From Phorcus lineatus (taxonomy: Eukaryota; Mollusca; Gastropoda; Trochida; Trochidae): 64,000 nucleotides of DNA. Position 1 is the first letter of the stretch. Each line of letters begins with the position of its first letter. Below, piece after piece: positions 51,436 through 60,047 of the stretch. A program made the position numbers and the translations under genes. The notes beneath the pieces were generated by a model. The model did no database searches. It was not told the DNA's origin and saw nothing but the letters and a program-made list of their open reading frames with translations. Location of the stretch: contig OV121091.1 of the NCBI GenBank assembly GCA_921293015.1, positions 36,316,839 through 36,380,838 of the forward strand, read 5' to 3'.

Positions 51436-54400
51436 TGGGTCAAACCTCATAACACTAACTGCTGCACATAGCCAGTCGAATACTATCTGAGTGCTCTCCT
51501 ATACTAGGGTAGTCCTGCACTGTGACAATATCTAATGTTAAAACTTGTTCAAAGTCTATATATTATAACTATTGTAGTCGAATCTCGATATCTCTCAGAA
51601 CTTGAAAAATCCAGTTTAAAGATAAACGAGGTAAGGAAAATTTAATTAAATCTGGTATTTTACCTTAGTGTTAACGATGTGTACAAATTGGCAAAATGAC
51701 GTTTAGTCACACTTAGTCTGTGGTTAACATTAACCATTGTGCACAAGCATAGTTATAGTTCACGGTCACAATAGCAACCAATAGGCACAATAGCAACTCC
51801 CCGATACAAACCGTCTCACAAAATCGCTCACTGACTGTGCATTAGTGTTTGGGTTTGAATTGTATTGAAAACATGTATTCCTTTCTCATACATTACACGT
51901 TACATTACAGTTTATCATTAAAGTTAGGACGTTGCTATTTGCTATCACCCCTTCTACGTCTGACGTCCACGTTTAGACTAGATGGCTGGCCAATTTTCTG
52001 AATGTCGCAATCTGTTGTACCTTCGATACCTTTCCATGCTTTTGTATAAAGCATAACTGAATGGATTCTAAAGGGAAATTCTTGTCCATAGCATAACGTT
52101 TTCTTCAGTAAAAATACTGTGTATCAATGTTCTGTGCGTCAAATGCCAAGTTTTGTTGTACAAGACATAACCGAAAATAAGTTATCCATAAGATATGTTC
52201 ATATCGTGATTCAGAGATAAAAATGCGATAATTGTTTTATTCTTCTCAGGACTAAGGATTTCGATATCAGGTTCAACGTTCAAATGAACCCAGAAACATT
52301 ATCATCCGATAAACTCATACTAACATTTTTAGAAATGTCTTCAACATTCAATTGTTGTCCTGTTATGTTGCAAATTGACATTACTCGAACACTATTCTGT
52401 TGTCAATATACACTTTTATTTTATGCAAAAATAAGAATACATTCTAAAAGTTAAAAAGATGTAATGCAATATTCTTTTCAGAACCAGATATGTCTCAAGT
52501 GAAACACGTCATAGAGCACAAGTTCAGACAGCCTGAGGCACAAGTGCAGACCTACCAGCTACCCCCTATAGCCAGTCCCCCAGCCATCATCCAACCCACA
52601 ATCAGCCCCCAGTACACAGCCATCCAGTCCCCGCCCCCTATCATCACAACCGTCCCGGCCCACATACAGACGCTGGACTTCGGTCAGAAACCGGCAGAGA
52701 AGGGGAGCTGGTTTAACAAGGGCGGTAAGAGCAGTAATCGTTTACGATTGTGATGCTAATTACCTCATTGCGCCTTTAACTGCGTGAATAAAAATATTGA
52801 TAGTCACATTTATAAAAATATGTATATTTATTATTTTAATCGACACTGATAAGAAATTGTTTAAAGGTTTATCGTCAACGTTATTTAACTTTATTTGTCA
52901 ATAACCTTTGAAGTAACTCGGTGAGACTCAATCAGTACGAAATAATGGTAAATGTAAATGTAAATACTTCGAGAGTTCTATCATCCTAATGTTATCGTTA
53001 GAGGTACAGGTAGCTTAGTAAACTCAATAAGCTCTCATTTATTATATAGAACCTTCAAATGTTTCACGCTGAATTCAATATTCCAATGAAACCAATGTCA
53101 ATTCCTTGTAGAATTTATGGATATGATGATGATGCAAAATGCTCAGATGCATCATATGGCGATGCAGCAGCTTATGGTTAAAAACCTCAACCCCCAACAA
53201 CCTCCGGCTGTAGTGGCACCCATGTATGGTGGAGCACCAGTAAGTCAACAACCTCTTTACATATTTTGTAGATTTCATGGACATGATGATGTTCCAAAAT
53301 GCTCAGATGCACCATATGGCTATGCAGCAACTAATGGTTAAGAACTTAACACCACAACAACCGCCAGCTTACCCTGTGACGGCACCAGTAGTTCCTGCTG
53401 AACCTTACGTAGTGAGTTAATATCTCCTTCTTCAGCTAACTGTGTGGCTTCTCAGGTGTCTTCTTCGACATCGAGTTCTCCTCCTTGCCCGTGGTTTCAC
53501 TCCCCAAAGTCTTCCCTATTCATTTCTTCTTTGACATACTTGTGTCTTGTGTTCTTGTCAGTTTTTCAGTTTGTGGTGCTACAGTTTCTGCTTAAAGATT
53601 CTGTTTATTGCTTTGTGCCGGTATCTAAAAGATGATAAATTAATTGATACAATATTCTACATACTAAACCTTCAGAAGTACGTTAAGGCATATAGTCCTT
53701 ATACATTGTTTTTGTATTATAAATAATTTACTTTGTGCTGACGACACGGTGTTTGCTAAAGTTTGATCGTTCAGTGCTGAATTGAACGTCTACTTAGAAA
53801 ATAGTTAATGGTGAACCTTGTGTACATAGATGCCGAGGCCCGTCTACCACCACCACTACAGCGCCATGGCGGCCCCTGCAGCACCAATGATGTACCATCA
53901 CTCACAGATGCCCAACTATGACTACGGGTAAGTTGACTTCCATCAAATGCATCTAACAAACATTTAATAACAAACATTGGACCTGGTAGCTGTCTTTTAA
54001 GGTCATCTGTTACTTCTGTTACATTTTCTTACATAAGATAATGTAACGTCAATATACTCTCATACTAAATCATATCACATTATGATATATCGCTGTGATC
54101 CCTAACCCTTAATATTTTTCTTCATGTAGGATATAGAAACATAGATAGTTATTAACAATCATAATGTACCAATTGCTAATAGAATAAATGCCAATTTAAT
54201 AATTATAGAAATGAGGGCAAACCAATATAGCAGCATTATCATACAGTGTTATTTGCTTTTAAATGTAAACTCTGTTGATCTTTGCTTTATCACAACGTTC
54301 TAATACAATTGCATTAAAAAAACATTTTAGTTGCTTGTTAAATAAAAGTCTAATATGAGAAAAGAACATACATGTAGAAACATCATTATGCTCTTTACAG

Positions 54401-55341
54401 TGCTTATACTTAGCAACAGATTATGCTTAATTCATGTCTTCACTATCTATGTTTAGTTACGTTCTCTGCAGAACTTCTGCTTTCATACGTCGCTAAATCT
54501 TGCTACAGTATCATTAACATCACACTCTTACTGTTTCAACTGTTTCCTCTATGACAAATTGTATAAGGAAGACTGATATATCGGTACATTTCCTGTGCAA
54601 ATAATAGATGAATGTCTTTACTTTGTTTATAAAGCAGTAGTTTCGTCTCTGAGACAGTCAATTATCGAATAAGAATAACTTTCACATTGGACGATGACTA
54701 TTGAAAAACATATGTCAGATAAAGGGTCTGAATATATTTTATCTACAACAAATTGTAAGAATATCACGACCCATATAGTACTTTTCGTCATTACTTTGAT
54801 GTGATAAATCACTATAGTTACGTTATTATTTACAGGGGTGGTTTTTATCCATTTCAGTAAAGGGTCACGATTTGATCGATCAGGTGAGTGATGACGTCAT
54901 TAAATGCACTAATCATGTTTATTTCTTCCAGGTGTTCAAATGCATGCTCAGTTTCTCTCTTGCATGAGCTTACGATATGCCTATCCTGCATGAACTTTTT
55001 TTCTTTTCCGAAATCAGATAAAATGCATTTTCAAATCAAAGACATTTACTTGCAAAAAACGTACAGAAGTCTTGTCTTAATTATAAAGGTTCATCATATG
55101 GAATTCTGATATTTTTTCGAAATGGTAAAAGATGCTTTACTTCAAAAATTAATTCAATTTGAGAGAAGAAATAAAATGGATATCTATGGCTGGAAATAAG
55201 TATGTATTAATATGTGCCTGGTGGTGGTTTCGCCTTCCCCGTCTATGCTTATATACCTACCTATTTCTTATTACAGCGCAAGTATACAGTAATCCCAGTA
55301 TGAAGTATGACGACGGATCCAACTACTATGTCTACCACTGA
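30603..55341 (+). CDS. C21orf58-like protein (DUF4587 family)
   Basis: Phase-consistent coding exons: 30603-30671, 43923-43974, 45136-45212, 46488-46650, 52482-52724, then either 53112-53239 or 53272-53411, then 53830-53927, 54858-54883 and 55277-55341 (TGA). The product is 306 or 310 residues. Order of parts: an N-terminal helical stretch (MTRLRMRMVQQ, KLANERDRLQQ), a second helix (LRRQELLDRIREQYAEL), a Pro-rich block with PPAIIQPTI, the DUF4587 core with the QNAQ motif (about residues 210-213), a His/Tyr/Met-rich segment (VYHHHYSAMAAP), and a Tyr-rich C-terminus. This order matches what I recall of human C21orf58. The molecular function is unknown. It is transcribed away from WDSUB1. Confidence 0.88.
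34773..35064. repeat. 31-bp tandem repeat, about 9 copies
   Basis: Unit core TAATTGAATATAATACATAA repeated with a 31-bp period and few substitutions. Confidence 0.95.
38861..38949. mobile_element. Minimal palindromic element of the 16538 TIR family (89 bp)
   Basis: It begins CAATCTCATTAAAAT and ends with the inverted counterpart ATTTTAATGAGATTG. The arms match over about 25 bp with one mismatch. The left half also shares CTGCACTACGTTACGCA with the terminal repeats of the Mutator-like element at 16538-18370. No target duplication is clear. Confidence 0.7.
39031..39068. repeat. GATA microsatellite
   Basis: Nine tandem GATA units in C21orf58-like intron 1. Confidence 0.95.
42361..42479. mobile_element. 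Short inverted-repeat MITE (about 118 bp)
   Basis: The left end reads GGGTGCCCTTTCACAAAGCC and the right end is its imperfect complement (GCTTTGTGAAAAGAGGCCC). The inner part also pairs (TTAAGGTAACC with GGTTAACCTTA). The structure is that of a foldback MITE; target duplication was not resolved. Confidence 0.6.
43414..43471 (+). promoter_or_regulatory. Possible alternative first exon of the C21orf58-like gene
   Basis: AACATGGCGGACAC resembles a YY1-type start element. A consensus donor (CCGAG|GTAAGA) follows at 43471, and the next acceptor is exon 2 at 43923. Frames opened by the ATGs here do not join exon 2 in the coding frame, so such a transcript would need to start translation at the Met in exon 3. 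This is inference only. Confidence 0.25.
43923..43974 (+). CDS. C21orf58-like exon 2
   Basis: 52-nt exon between acceptor TTTATTTCAG and donor TCCA|GTAAGT, phase 0 to phase 1. It encodes KLANERDRLQQRPSSVS, continuing the N-terminal helix. Confidence 0.82.
45136..45212 (+). CDS. C21orf58-like exon 3
   Basis: 77-nt exon (acceptor GTGTTGCAG, donor CAGA|GTGAGT) encoding QLKIQQAMLRRQELLDRIR, a charged helix corresponding to the RRRDLLQRLRE segment I recall from human C21orf58. Confidence 0.87.
45419..45745 (+). mobile_element. tRNA-Glu-derived SINE
   Basis: The head is tRNA-Glu-like with an A box (TAGTGGTTAGC, 45431-45441) and a perfect B box (GGTTCGAATCC, 45469-45479). The acceptor stem does not pair, so it is not a functional tRNA. 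A central block (TGTCCCTGGGCAAGACACTT) resembles conserved SINE core domains of invertebrates. The tail ends with (ATT)n and poly(A). It sits in intron 3 of the C21orf58-like gene. Confidence 0.85.
46488..46650 (+). CDS. C21orf58-like exon 4
   Basis: 163-nt exon (acceptor TTTTTCAG, donor CAGAA|GTACGT), phase 0 to phase 1. It encodes EQYAELNRPRSYSERR, then a Pro-rich and His-rich stretch (LPDLHRHYHCHNGHSNH). It is notably richer in C than the surrounding introns. Confidence 0.87.
47311..47593. repeat. Left copy of 283-bp direct repeat flanking the LINE
   Basis: This block recurs as 51432-51714 with a single visible mismatch (GGTTTTTT against GGTATTTT) and no length difference. The two copies abut the 5' junction and the poly(A) tail of the LINE, so they are best read as a very long target site duplication. 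Confidence 0.9.
47593..47617. repeat. 25-bp duplicated flank at the LINE 5' junction
   Basis: The 25 bases TTGGCAAAATGACG... at 47567-47591, the end of the left flank, are repeated at 47593-47617 directly before the LINE sequence starts. The right flank has only one copy. This looks like templated filler from the insertion event. Confidence 0.85.
47618..51433 (+). mobile_element. 5'-truncated L1-clade LINE with poly(A) tail
   Basis: Non-LTR retrotransposon, about 3.8 kb, in the sense orientation in intron 4 of the C21orf58-like gene. It starts abruptly inside the endonuclease domain, runs through an intact reverse transcriptase frame, and ends with a short 3'UTR, AATAAA (51400-51405) and a pure A tract of about 31 bases (51403-51433). 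The intact frame and nearly identical flanking repeats indicate a recent insertion. Because it lacks ORF1 and the endonuclease N-terminus, it should be unable to move on its own. Confidence 0.93.
47654..51307 (+). CDS. LINE ORF2: endonuclease (N-truncated), reverse transcriptase, zinc knuckle
   Basis: 1217 codons without interruption. The frame is already open from 47612, encoding ICLQDIHL, so the TTG at 47654 is only a formal start. The apurinic-type endonuclease lacks its first strands but keeps GDWN and the SDH motif (residues about 186-188). The reverse transcriptase has the first catalytic Asp in LIDFEKAFD (about 574), RGCRQGDPLSPYLF, and the YADD box (674-677). Near the C-terminus a C-x2-C-x8-H-x4-C cluster starts at Cys 1097. 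In L1 elements this protein nicks DNA and reverse-transcribes its RNA at the nick. The usual QET of the endonuclease is QDI here. Confidence 0.95.
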   Translation: MAKDDINLMRNEWGLQCILAPFKSNARGVAILFNNNVDLTIHRTIEDEDGNFIIADITVEDKRFTLTTLYGPNQDDPNFYIKLFEKIFSLDNESLCIVGDWNLVLDPTIDLENYKHLNNPKARDVVRINLEKYDLIDVWREMNKHNRKFTWWKKNPRKQARLDFFLISQDIFDITLDSDILPGYKSDHSAISLTLSNSINQERGKGYWKFNTSLLLHSEYSTLVKDILKETVEEYSDTKSCNSNINGQDDKVKLTISDNLFLETFLMKVRGKTISYASFLKKDKKNKTIELEEKIKECEDNIRQDFQNMSESMLSELTKYKTELEQIKEEELRGIQIRNRIRWYEEGEKPTKYFCNLENRNYISKAINKIVTDKNEEITDSNSILDQLKYFYKKLYSLNNDLEVDITLDNVVTPTLNYELREELEKDINMEEITFAVRNMKNNKSPGIDGFPIDFFKFFWNDLKGWILRFVKEVFVKSELSFTMKRGVITCIPKANKDRTRLKNWRPITLLNAVYKIISTCITNRLKKTLDLLIHGNQTGFIPGRTISENTRLLYDIMFETKARNFSGLLLLIDFEKAFDTVSKDFINRALNKFGFGPQIIQWINILTYQTSSCVIQNGHLSDFFNNERGCRQGDPLSPYLFLFVAEILGCMIRNNDRIKGIILDGKEYKLGQYADDAQLFLDGTEDSLYAAINTLNTFYKMSGLKINIDKTKAIWIGSMAGSKQGICTDLKIEWHNGEFEVLGIKFTPNLADLWVINTKKKLEEINRLLATWRKRNLTLIGKITVIKSLALSKLVHIFSSLPNPQNDFIYSLEQIFFKFIWNDKQDKIKRTTLKRLKSEGGLGMVDLKTFMEALRLSTLRLYCKKSTDCNPSSIPYDDILKYGANIGTILHTKNPFWKDVIDAWTKYCKTLNAERDNIDDLLAEPLWLNHNFKDPYHVIRNWANNGILTIKDLCDDQGFISFDKLQSKYKIRGTILDYNYLLHILPTEWKYFIKCRNNIPIYNFFTSMYQRNVLKSTKGSRFFYDKLISKNEKLDICNKWETIFKDSKFDWDIIFNVYRRGMKDVKLIDFQYRFLLRIIFTKRELLRMHLVDNDMCNFCNDAPESICHVYWECSVTQKFWNDLEIWINNYQQPKITISKFIIWFVTSNNNGLINQIIVSAKKFINLCNIKKSIPNFNNYKKVLSDIFSVEKFISQRNNEISKFNKKWKSLIPIFKN
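51432..51714. repeat. Right copy of 283-bp direct repeat flanking the LINE
   Basis: Starts at the end of the LINE poly(A) tract and matches 47311-47593 base for base except one position. After 51714 it continues as unique intron sequence. Confidence 0.9.
52482..52724 (+). CDS. C21orf58-like exon 5 (Pro-rich)
   Basis: 243-nt exon (acceptor TTCTTTTCAG, donor GGGCG|GTAAGA), phase 1 to phase 1. It encodes VKHVIEHKFRQPE, a Pro/Ile/Gln-rich stretch (LPPIASPPAIIQPTI, PPPIITTVPAHIQ) and GSWFNKG. The PPAIIQ segment parallels human C21orf58. Confidence 0.9.
53112..53239 (+). CDS. C21orf58-like exon 6a (DUF4587 core, alternative copy A)
   Basis: 128-nt exon (acceptor TTCCTTGTAG, donor CACCA|GTAAGT), phase 1 to phase 0. 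It encodes EFMDMMMMQNAQMHHMAMQQ, then LMVKNLNPQQPP and VVAPMYGGAP. QNAQ is the signature of DUF4587. It is a tandem duplicate of 53272-53411 and appears mutually exclusive with it. Confidence 0.88.
53272..53411 (+). CDS. C21orf58-like exon 6b (DUF4587 core, alternative copy B)
   Basis: 140-nt exon (acceptor ATATTTTGTAG, donor ACGTA|GTGAGT), phase 1 to phase 0. In phase 1 it encodes DFMDMMMFQNAQMHHMAMQQ and LMVKNLTPQQPP, nearly the same as copy A, then a different tail (YPVTAPVVPAEPYV). Most base differences from copy A in the core are silent. If spliced after copy A it would be read in phase 0 and hit TGA at its fifth codon. Confidence 0.86.
53830..53927 (+). CDS. C21orf58-like exon 7
   Basis: 98-nt exon (acceptor GTACATAG, donor TACGG|GTAAGT), phase 0 to phase 2. 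It encodes MPRPVYHHHYSAMAAP and MMYHHSQMPNYDY, corresponding to the His-rich part of human C21orf58. Confidence 0.85.
54836..54883 (+). CDS. C21orf58-like exon 8 with two possible acceptors
   Basis: Using the acceptor TTTCAG at 54857 gives a 26-nt microexon (54858-54883) encoding KGSRFDRS, with donor TCAG|GTGAGT, in phase with the last exon. Using the upstream acceptor TTTACAG at 54835 instead reads GGGFYPFQ and then stops at TAA (54858-54860), giving a short C-terminus. Both acceptors have pyrimidine tracts. The microexon route is favoured because the downstream frame then reads on sensibly. Confidence 0.6.
55277..55341 (+). CDS. C21orf58-like terminal coding exon
   Basis: 65-nt coding part after acceptor CTTATTACAG. 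It is read in phase 1 as AQVYSNPSMKYDDGSNYYVY, His and TGA. The Tyr/Asn-rich tail suits the preceding exon. AATAAA signals follow at 55805-55810 and 56038-56043. Confidence 0.75.
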
Positions 55342-55804
55342 CACCTACTTGTGACATTTGAACTTTTACCTTTGACCTGGGATGTTGCCATAGTGATGAG
55401 CCAAGGAGAGTCTTCCACTCTAACTTCCTATTTCTTCAGAGCCAATCATATAAACTTTCACTTAAACAAACTGCACTACACTTACATGTAAGCATGTTAA
55501 CTCGATGCTGATTGGTCGGTTTGAAATATGATAGGTTGGTATGCTTATTGACTTTACCATGAATGACTGTGATATGTATTGTGCCAATTAGTCACATGCA
55601 AAGTTCTGAGATTTGGTCACGTGATATTTGTGGTCCAGTGGGAGAATGTTTATTTTATTTATTTATTGGTTTATTGTAAACGTATATTCCTACTACAATA
55701 GTTCCATTTCGCAGTTAACATTTTGAGAAACTATTGTAAGTGTCATGGATATTCCTCTACGTAACTTGAATGTGCAAAAACAATGAACAAGCTTTTATTA
55801 ATGA

Positions 55805-55810
55805 AATAAA
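55805..55810 (+). terminator. Candidate polyadenylation signal of the C21orf58-like gene
   Basis: AATAAA 464 bp after the stop codon on the plus strand. A second one lies at 56038-56043. Confidence 0.4.
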
Positions 55811-56043
55811 ATATTCATGCGTTTTCAAATTCACTTTATCACATTTCTGCAGATAACTCTATTTAATAACAAAAAGTAGGTTTTTGTATATATTTTCTTA
55901 TGTAGGAGTCGGAGGAAAGATAGATGAAAACTGAATTCTGAATATACTCAAATTAAACGTGTACATATTGTTAGTAAGTAAAGAACCATCAAATGATATT
56001 TTGACATTACAGAAAAATTCTTTTTGTATTTAAGTGAAATAAA

Positions 56044-58858
56044 AATTAGAAACACACAATTGTTTTTTCGTGTTTGACACTAAATACTCTTGGAAAGTCT
56101 AATTCTAATTAATTAGCTTAGTTCTATCTGCTTTTTAATCTTTTTTACGATAACTTTCATAACACTCTTTTAATGTTATTTTCAAAGTTTTAAATACTAA
56201 TTTCCTGTTTTTGCACTCTTTGAATCACCCTGTATTCCGGCACGAGAACTTGGTACAGTATAGCACTTGTAGACGTAGGTGAAAGGGAAAGTGGAAGGCT
56301 CTCTCAGCAATATCGCCAGTCAATGTCAAATATAAAAGTGTTTTGAAAATAAAACGAAATTGGATCCGTTGTCGTACTGCGTCATTTGTAGACTCATTAT
56401 ATATAATGTTCATATTTTGATGATTTAAAAGGTTTTAAAAAATGTTTTACAGTTAATGATATAAGTTGAGCTTTCCAAATTTCCCAGATCATATTGCTGG
56501 ATAAATACTGAGTCATTGAAAAAATAAATTTTTTAATATGCTTATAATTAATAATTTAATTCCTTAGCTGGTACATATTTATTCAATTTGAAATTTTCAC
56601 CAGGTCTAACTAAAAACATTTGTTTACAAGACTACAAAAATATCTCAGTTAATCGAAGTACTAATCATTCTCATTTGAAAATAAAATTGGCTAATGTGCT
56701 TTTGAGATGTGATGTGATTTTGGTTTTATCATTACTTGGATGACCGACCATGACCAGTCGTGTTGATATATATGTACTTATGATATTGTGGAATTTTGTC
56801 CAGTGGAGACCATTAAATGTTTTATTCTATAGAAATATGGATAAGATTGATAATTATTAATCAATTTATCAAATCATGTACAAATTAACCCTTAACTTAG
56901 GATACAAAATTAGCAAACCGTGCAATCCGACTGTCTTCCTCTAGTAAATGTATAGTTGTACAATGTATCTTCTTTCAACTTTCCTTAAGACAGTAGAACG
57001 CTAGAACCTAACCTTTTCTTCATAGTGTTGATGTAGATAGCATAGTTTCATCCTACTTCCCGTATGCTAGCCTGCTCTTGCCTCACATCCCTTTGAGAGA
57101 GAAACTGAACTTGGTTGCAGCATTCTTTTTTGTGGAACCCAGAAAAGTTAGGGACAAATATTTTCTGGAAATGTATGTTCTGTTTTTTAAAAAACAAATA
57201 TGACGTTTAAGAGTGCTTACTCATTCGACGCGATTAAGGAGCACGATATACCAAGAAACGTCGCGTGCCTTCACATACAGGAGATGCTATCAAGAGAATC
57301 TTTATTCTATTATATATGCCACTAGTAAATGCCCTCGGGATCCTTAAAAACTTCACGTAACAGATTAGTGAAGAGATTACACTATGGATCAGCTGTTTAG
57401 TGAAGTTTTGTTCAAGTTGCCATGGTGATGAATAATGCCCACATGGTTTACGAACTGATGATGATTTTGAAGGGGATGTGTCTCTGACCTTGTGGTATGG
57501 ACTGGAGTTTGGCATAGGTTGGAGCAGATGCATTACATTTAATGAGGACGTTCTCAGAAATATATTTCTAATATCTAAGATATATTCCTATGCAATCGTC
57601 TATACAGAGGACAACATTATCAATAACACGAATATAGGATGTAAATGCAGTCGTATTACACTATACACCATTATATGTGTTTTCATCGACATACAAATGC
57701 TTGTGCATATGTCTTTAATAATATACATATAGGTTTATTTACAACAGAAACGTTAAAATGAATATTGAGTCACATTTACAAGTTATTCAAAATGGCAACA
57801 CTTAATCCATATCGCAGAGTAAACAAAATTACGAGCATTATCAGTGAACATAATCACAAGAAGTTTTAATCAGACTGTGCTTTATAGTTCGCCTGGACGA
57901 AGGGAGACAACTCTTGCATTCATTATTTTTGAAATCTTTATCAAAGGAACGCTTCATGTCACAAAACACAAAACCATCCCATGATCAAATTGATGAACAT
58001 TGATTACTTTTCTTTGATTAACATAAATTACTTTTTCATATTACTTGTTTAAAAGTATGACATGAAAAATATCAAGACCTAAATAACACTTTTATGAAAT
58101 ACAAACACTTCTTTGCAATATTTGTCAAAACAGACAACACGGACAGTTAAACACATTGAAACACGTAAAATTTTAACAGATCTTTAGTTGATTAAAGGGG
58201 GAGTGATTTAGGCTTTTAGTTTGACATCTTGTTTTGGGACAGTACGTGAATAATGGCTTGACTGTTATCAATTTTACAAACTGATAAAAGTAAAATATAG
58301 TTTTTGATAGGATCTACAAATCAATGACTAAGTAATAAGAAGACTTATCAGCAATGCAATGTCTTCCCATATATTCACTTGCAAGCCGACTATATAGAAG
58401 TTTTCATTGTGAGTGAATGCGAGCTCCTTTGTCTTATTTTGAAATATCATCATGATATTACAAACAGTCACATTCCTCAACTGTAATTTCGAAATAATCA
58501 TGTATAAATAACATTTATGTATGAAGAGAAATATTCCCTCGAATTCCGATTTAGATAAAGATAAACCTACAGTAATCTCTTTGTAACTATTTGGCACTCT
58601 TTCTACAGATTTATAATGTCTAATGTCTTGTATCAGGATAAAAAGTATACCCTCTCGCTCCGATTACATACCCTGAGATAGAAATTTCAATCGCGATAAA
58701 ATTGTTTCATTGACGGGATCTTAGGTCACATCCTTTTCCCGTTTGACCCTGAAAAAGGATGGTAATTAATGTCAATGACTTACGTTCGCATTGATGTCGG
58801 TCCCAGGCAGTGTTGAAGCTAGCAGGGGGAGAAGACACATTACGAGTATTATCTCACC
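56044..58858. other. Non-coding stretch
   Basis: No exon or repeat family recognised. The longer open frames (for example 57234-57533 on the minus strand) show no domain and lack splice context. Confidence 0.4.
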
Positions 58859-59337
58859 TTAAAGAGCCACTCCGTGATTTTCATAATATATTATTTACCT
58901 TTGATACGAACCTAAATGTTATATGTGGTGATATAAAATCAAAACATCTTAACTTTTCACGTCCAAAAGACATTTATATGACAAATACTGGTTTTCCATG
59001 AAAATCTTAAAACAGCCTTATAAATGCACACAGGTGTAGATATCACGTCAAATATACATGGATACTATAGTTATATAACCTAACAAACACTATCAACTCC
59101 TAACTGCCTTCCTGGCTGTTTTAGATAAGTCTGCAAAATTACGTTTGACTAAAAGACGCGCGCCACTGTCCGGTTTTCGATCATAATTGCGACGTTCTAC
59201 CTTCATATTGTCACTGTTAAAAAACAATAAGCTTTAAAATGTGTATTTTTGGTAACAGTCGATACTTTGCGATCAAATGACACCATTGATTAAGTTTGGC
59301 ATAAATGACTCCAACAACTCACGGAGTGGCTCTTTAA
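58859..59337. mobile_element. TTAA-bounded MITE with perfect 19-bp ends (479 bp)
   Basis: TTAAAGAGCCACTCCGTGA at 58859-58877 is repeated as its exact complement at 59319-59337. The TTAA outer bases fit a TTAA target duplication. No transposase is encoded; the short open frame at 58810-59001 crosses the left end and is spurious. Confidence 0.8.
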
Positions 59338-59960
59338 GCAGTCAATTTCAGAGTGTATCGAATCTTGTGTTCATCACACAATGCATCAAAGTGTCGACTC
59401 TCAGTGTCTTTATCGTATCGCTCCACGCGTGTTTTTATTTACAATTGCTGTATATAAGGCTATATATATTTGTTAGATCAGGACAGCTAGACTGAATTGT
59501 CTCATGTAAGCTCGATGTTGTTAGAGTGATAACTAAGAAAAAAATCCTGCCAATCATGGACTTTGAGTATTATCCGACATAGAAATCCACTGAAACACGG
59601 ACAACATTTACACGACCTCCTTAGCTAAATCGATTTTTTTTATCAAGTATGAGCCAATTTAAATGCTATTTATGTTAATCAGAGTCGCCATACATGTACT
59701 CTATGGTGTTCTGTCAAACCACATTTGATAGAAAAGATGCTTTACTTTTAGAAGATACATATGGTTTGCATTTGACACTATAATTATAGAATGGAGAACA
59801 ATGACCGATTTTATGGATTTCAACTTCTTTATTGCTACAAATGGTCATCACCCAGTGTTAATGAATGGATGCTTAGATAGCCTAAAACCATGACGCTATA
59901 TTCTTCTGTATTTTGAATATTGTCATCTTGTGAGCATGTCGCTGACTTATCAATCCCCAG

Positions 59961-60047
59961 GTTTTGGAGGAAGTAGATCAAGATTTAAAAGAAACTATAA
60001 ATCAGAGTTTCCACCAAACTCGAAGAAAACGCCGGACCCTGCAATAC
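59961..60047 (+). CDS. Unrecognised gene, exon a
   Basis: Acceptor CAATCCCCAG, donor AATAC|GTAAGT, phase 1 to phase 1. Basic, Ser/Arg/Lys-rich peptide ending KTPDPAI. Confidence 0.65.

Noticed and set aside
53117-53341. A single 74-codon ORF spanning both copies of the QNAQ exon
   Set aside because: It reads copy A and then copy B out of frame through the 32-bp gap and stops; the two-exon interpretation explains the duplicated splice sites and phases.
57234-57533. 99-codon minus-strand ORF
   Set aside because: Considered as a transposase fragment, but no catalytic motif or terminal repeat was seen.
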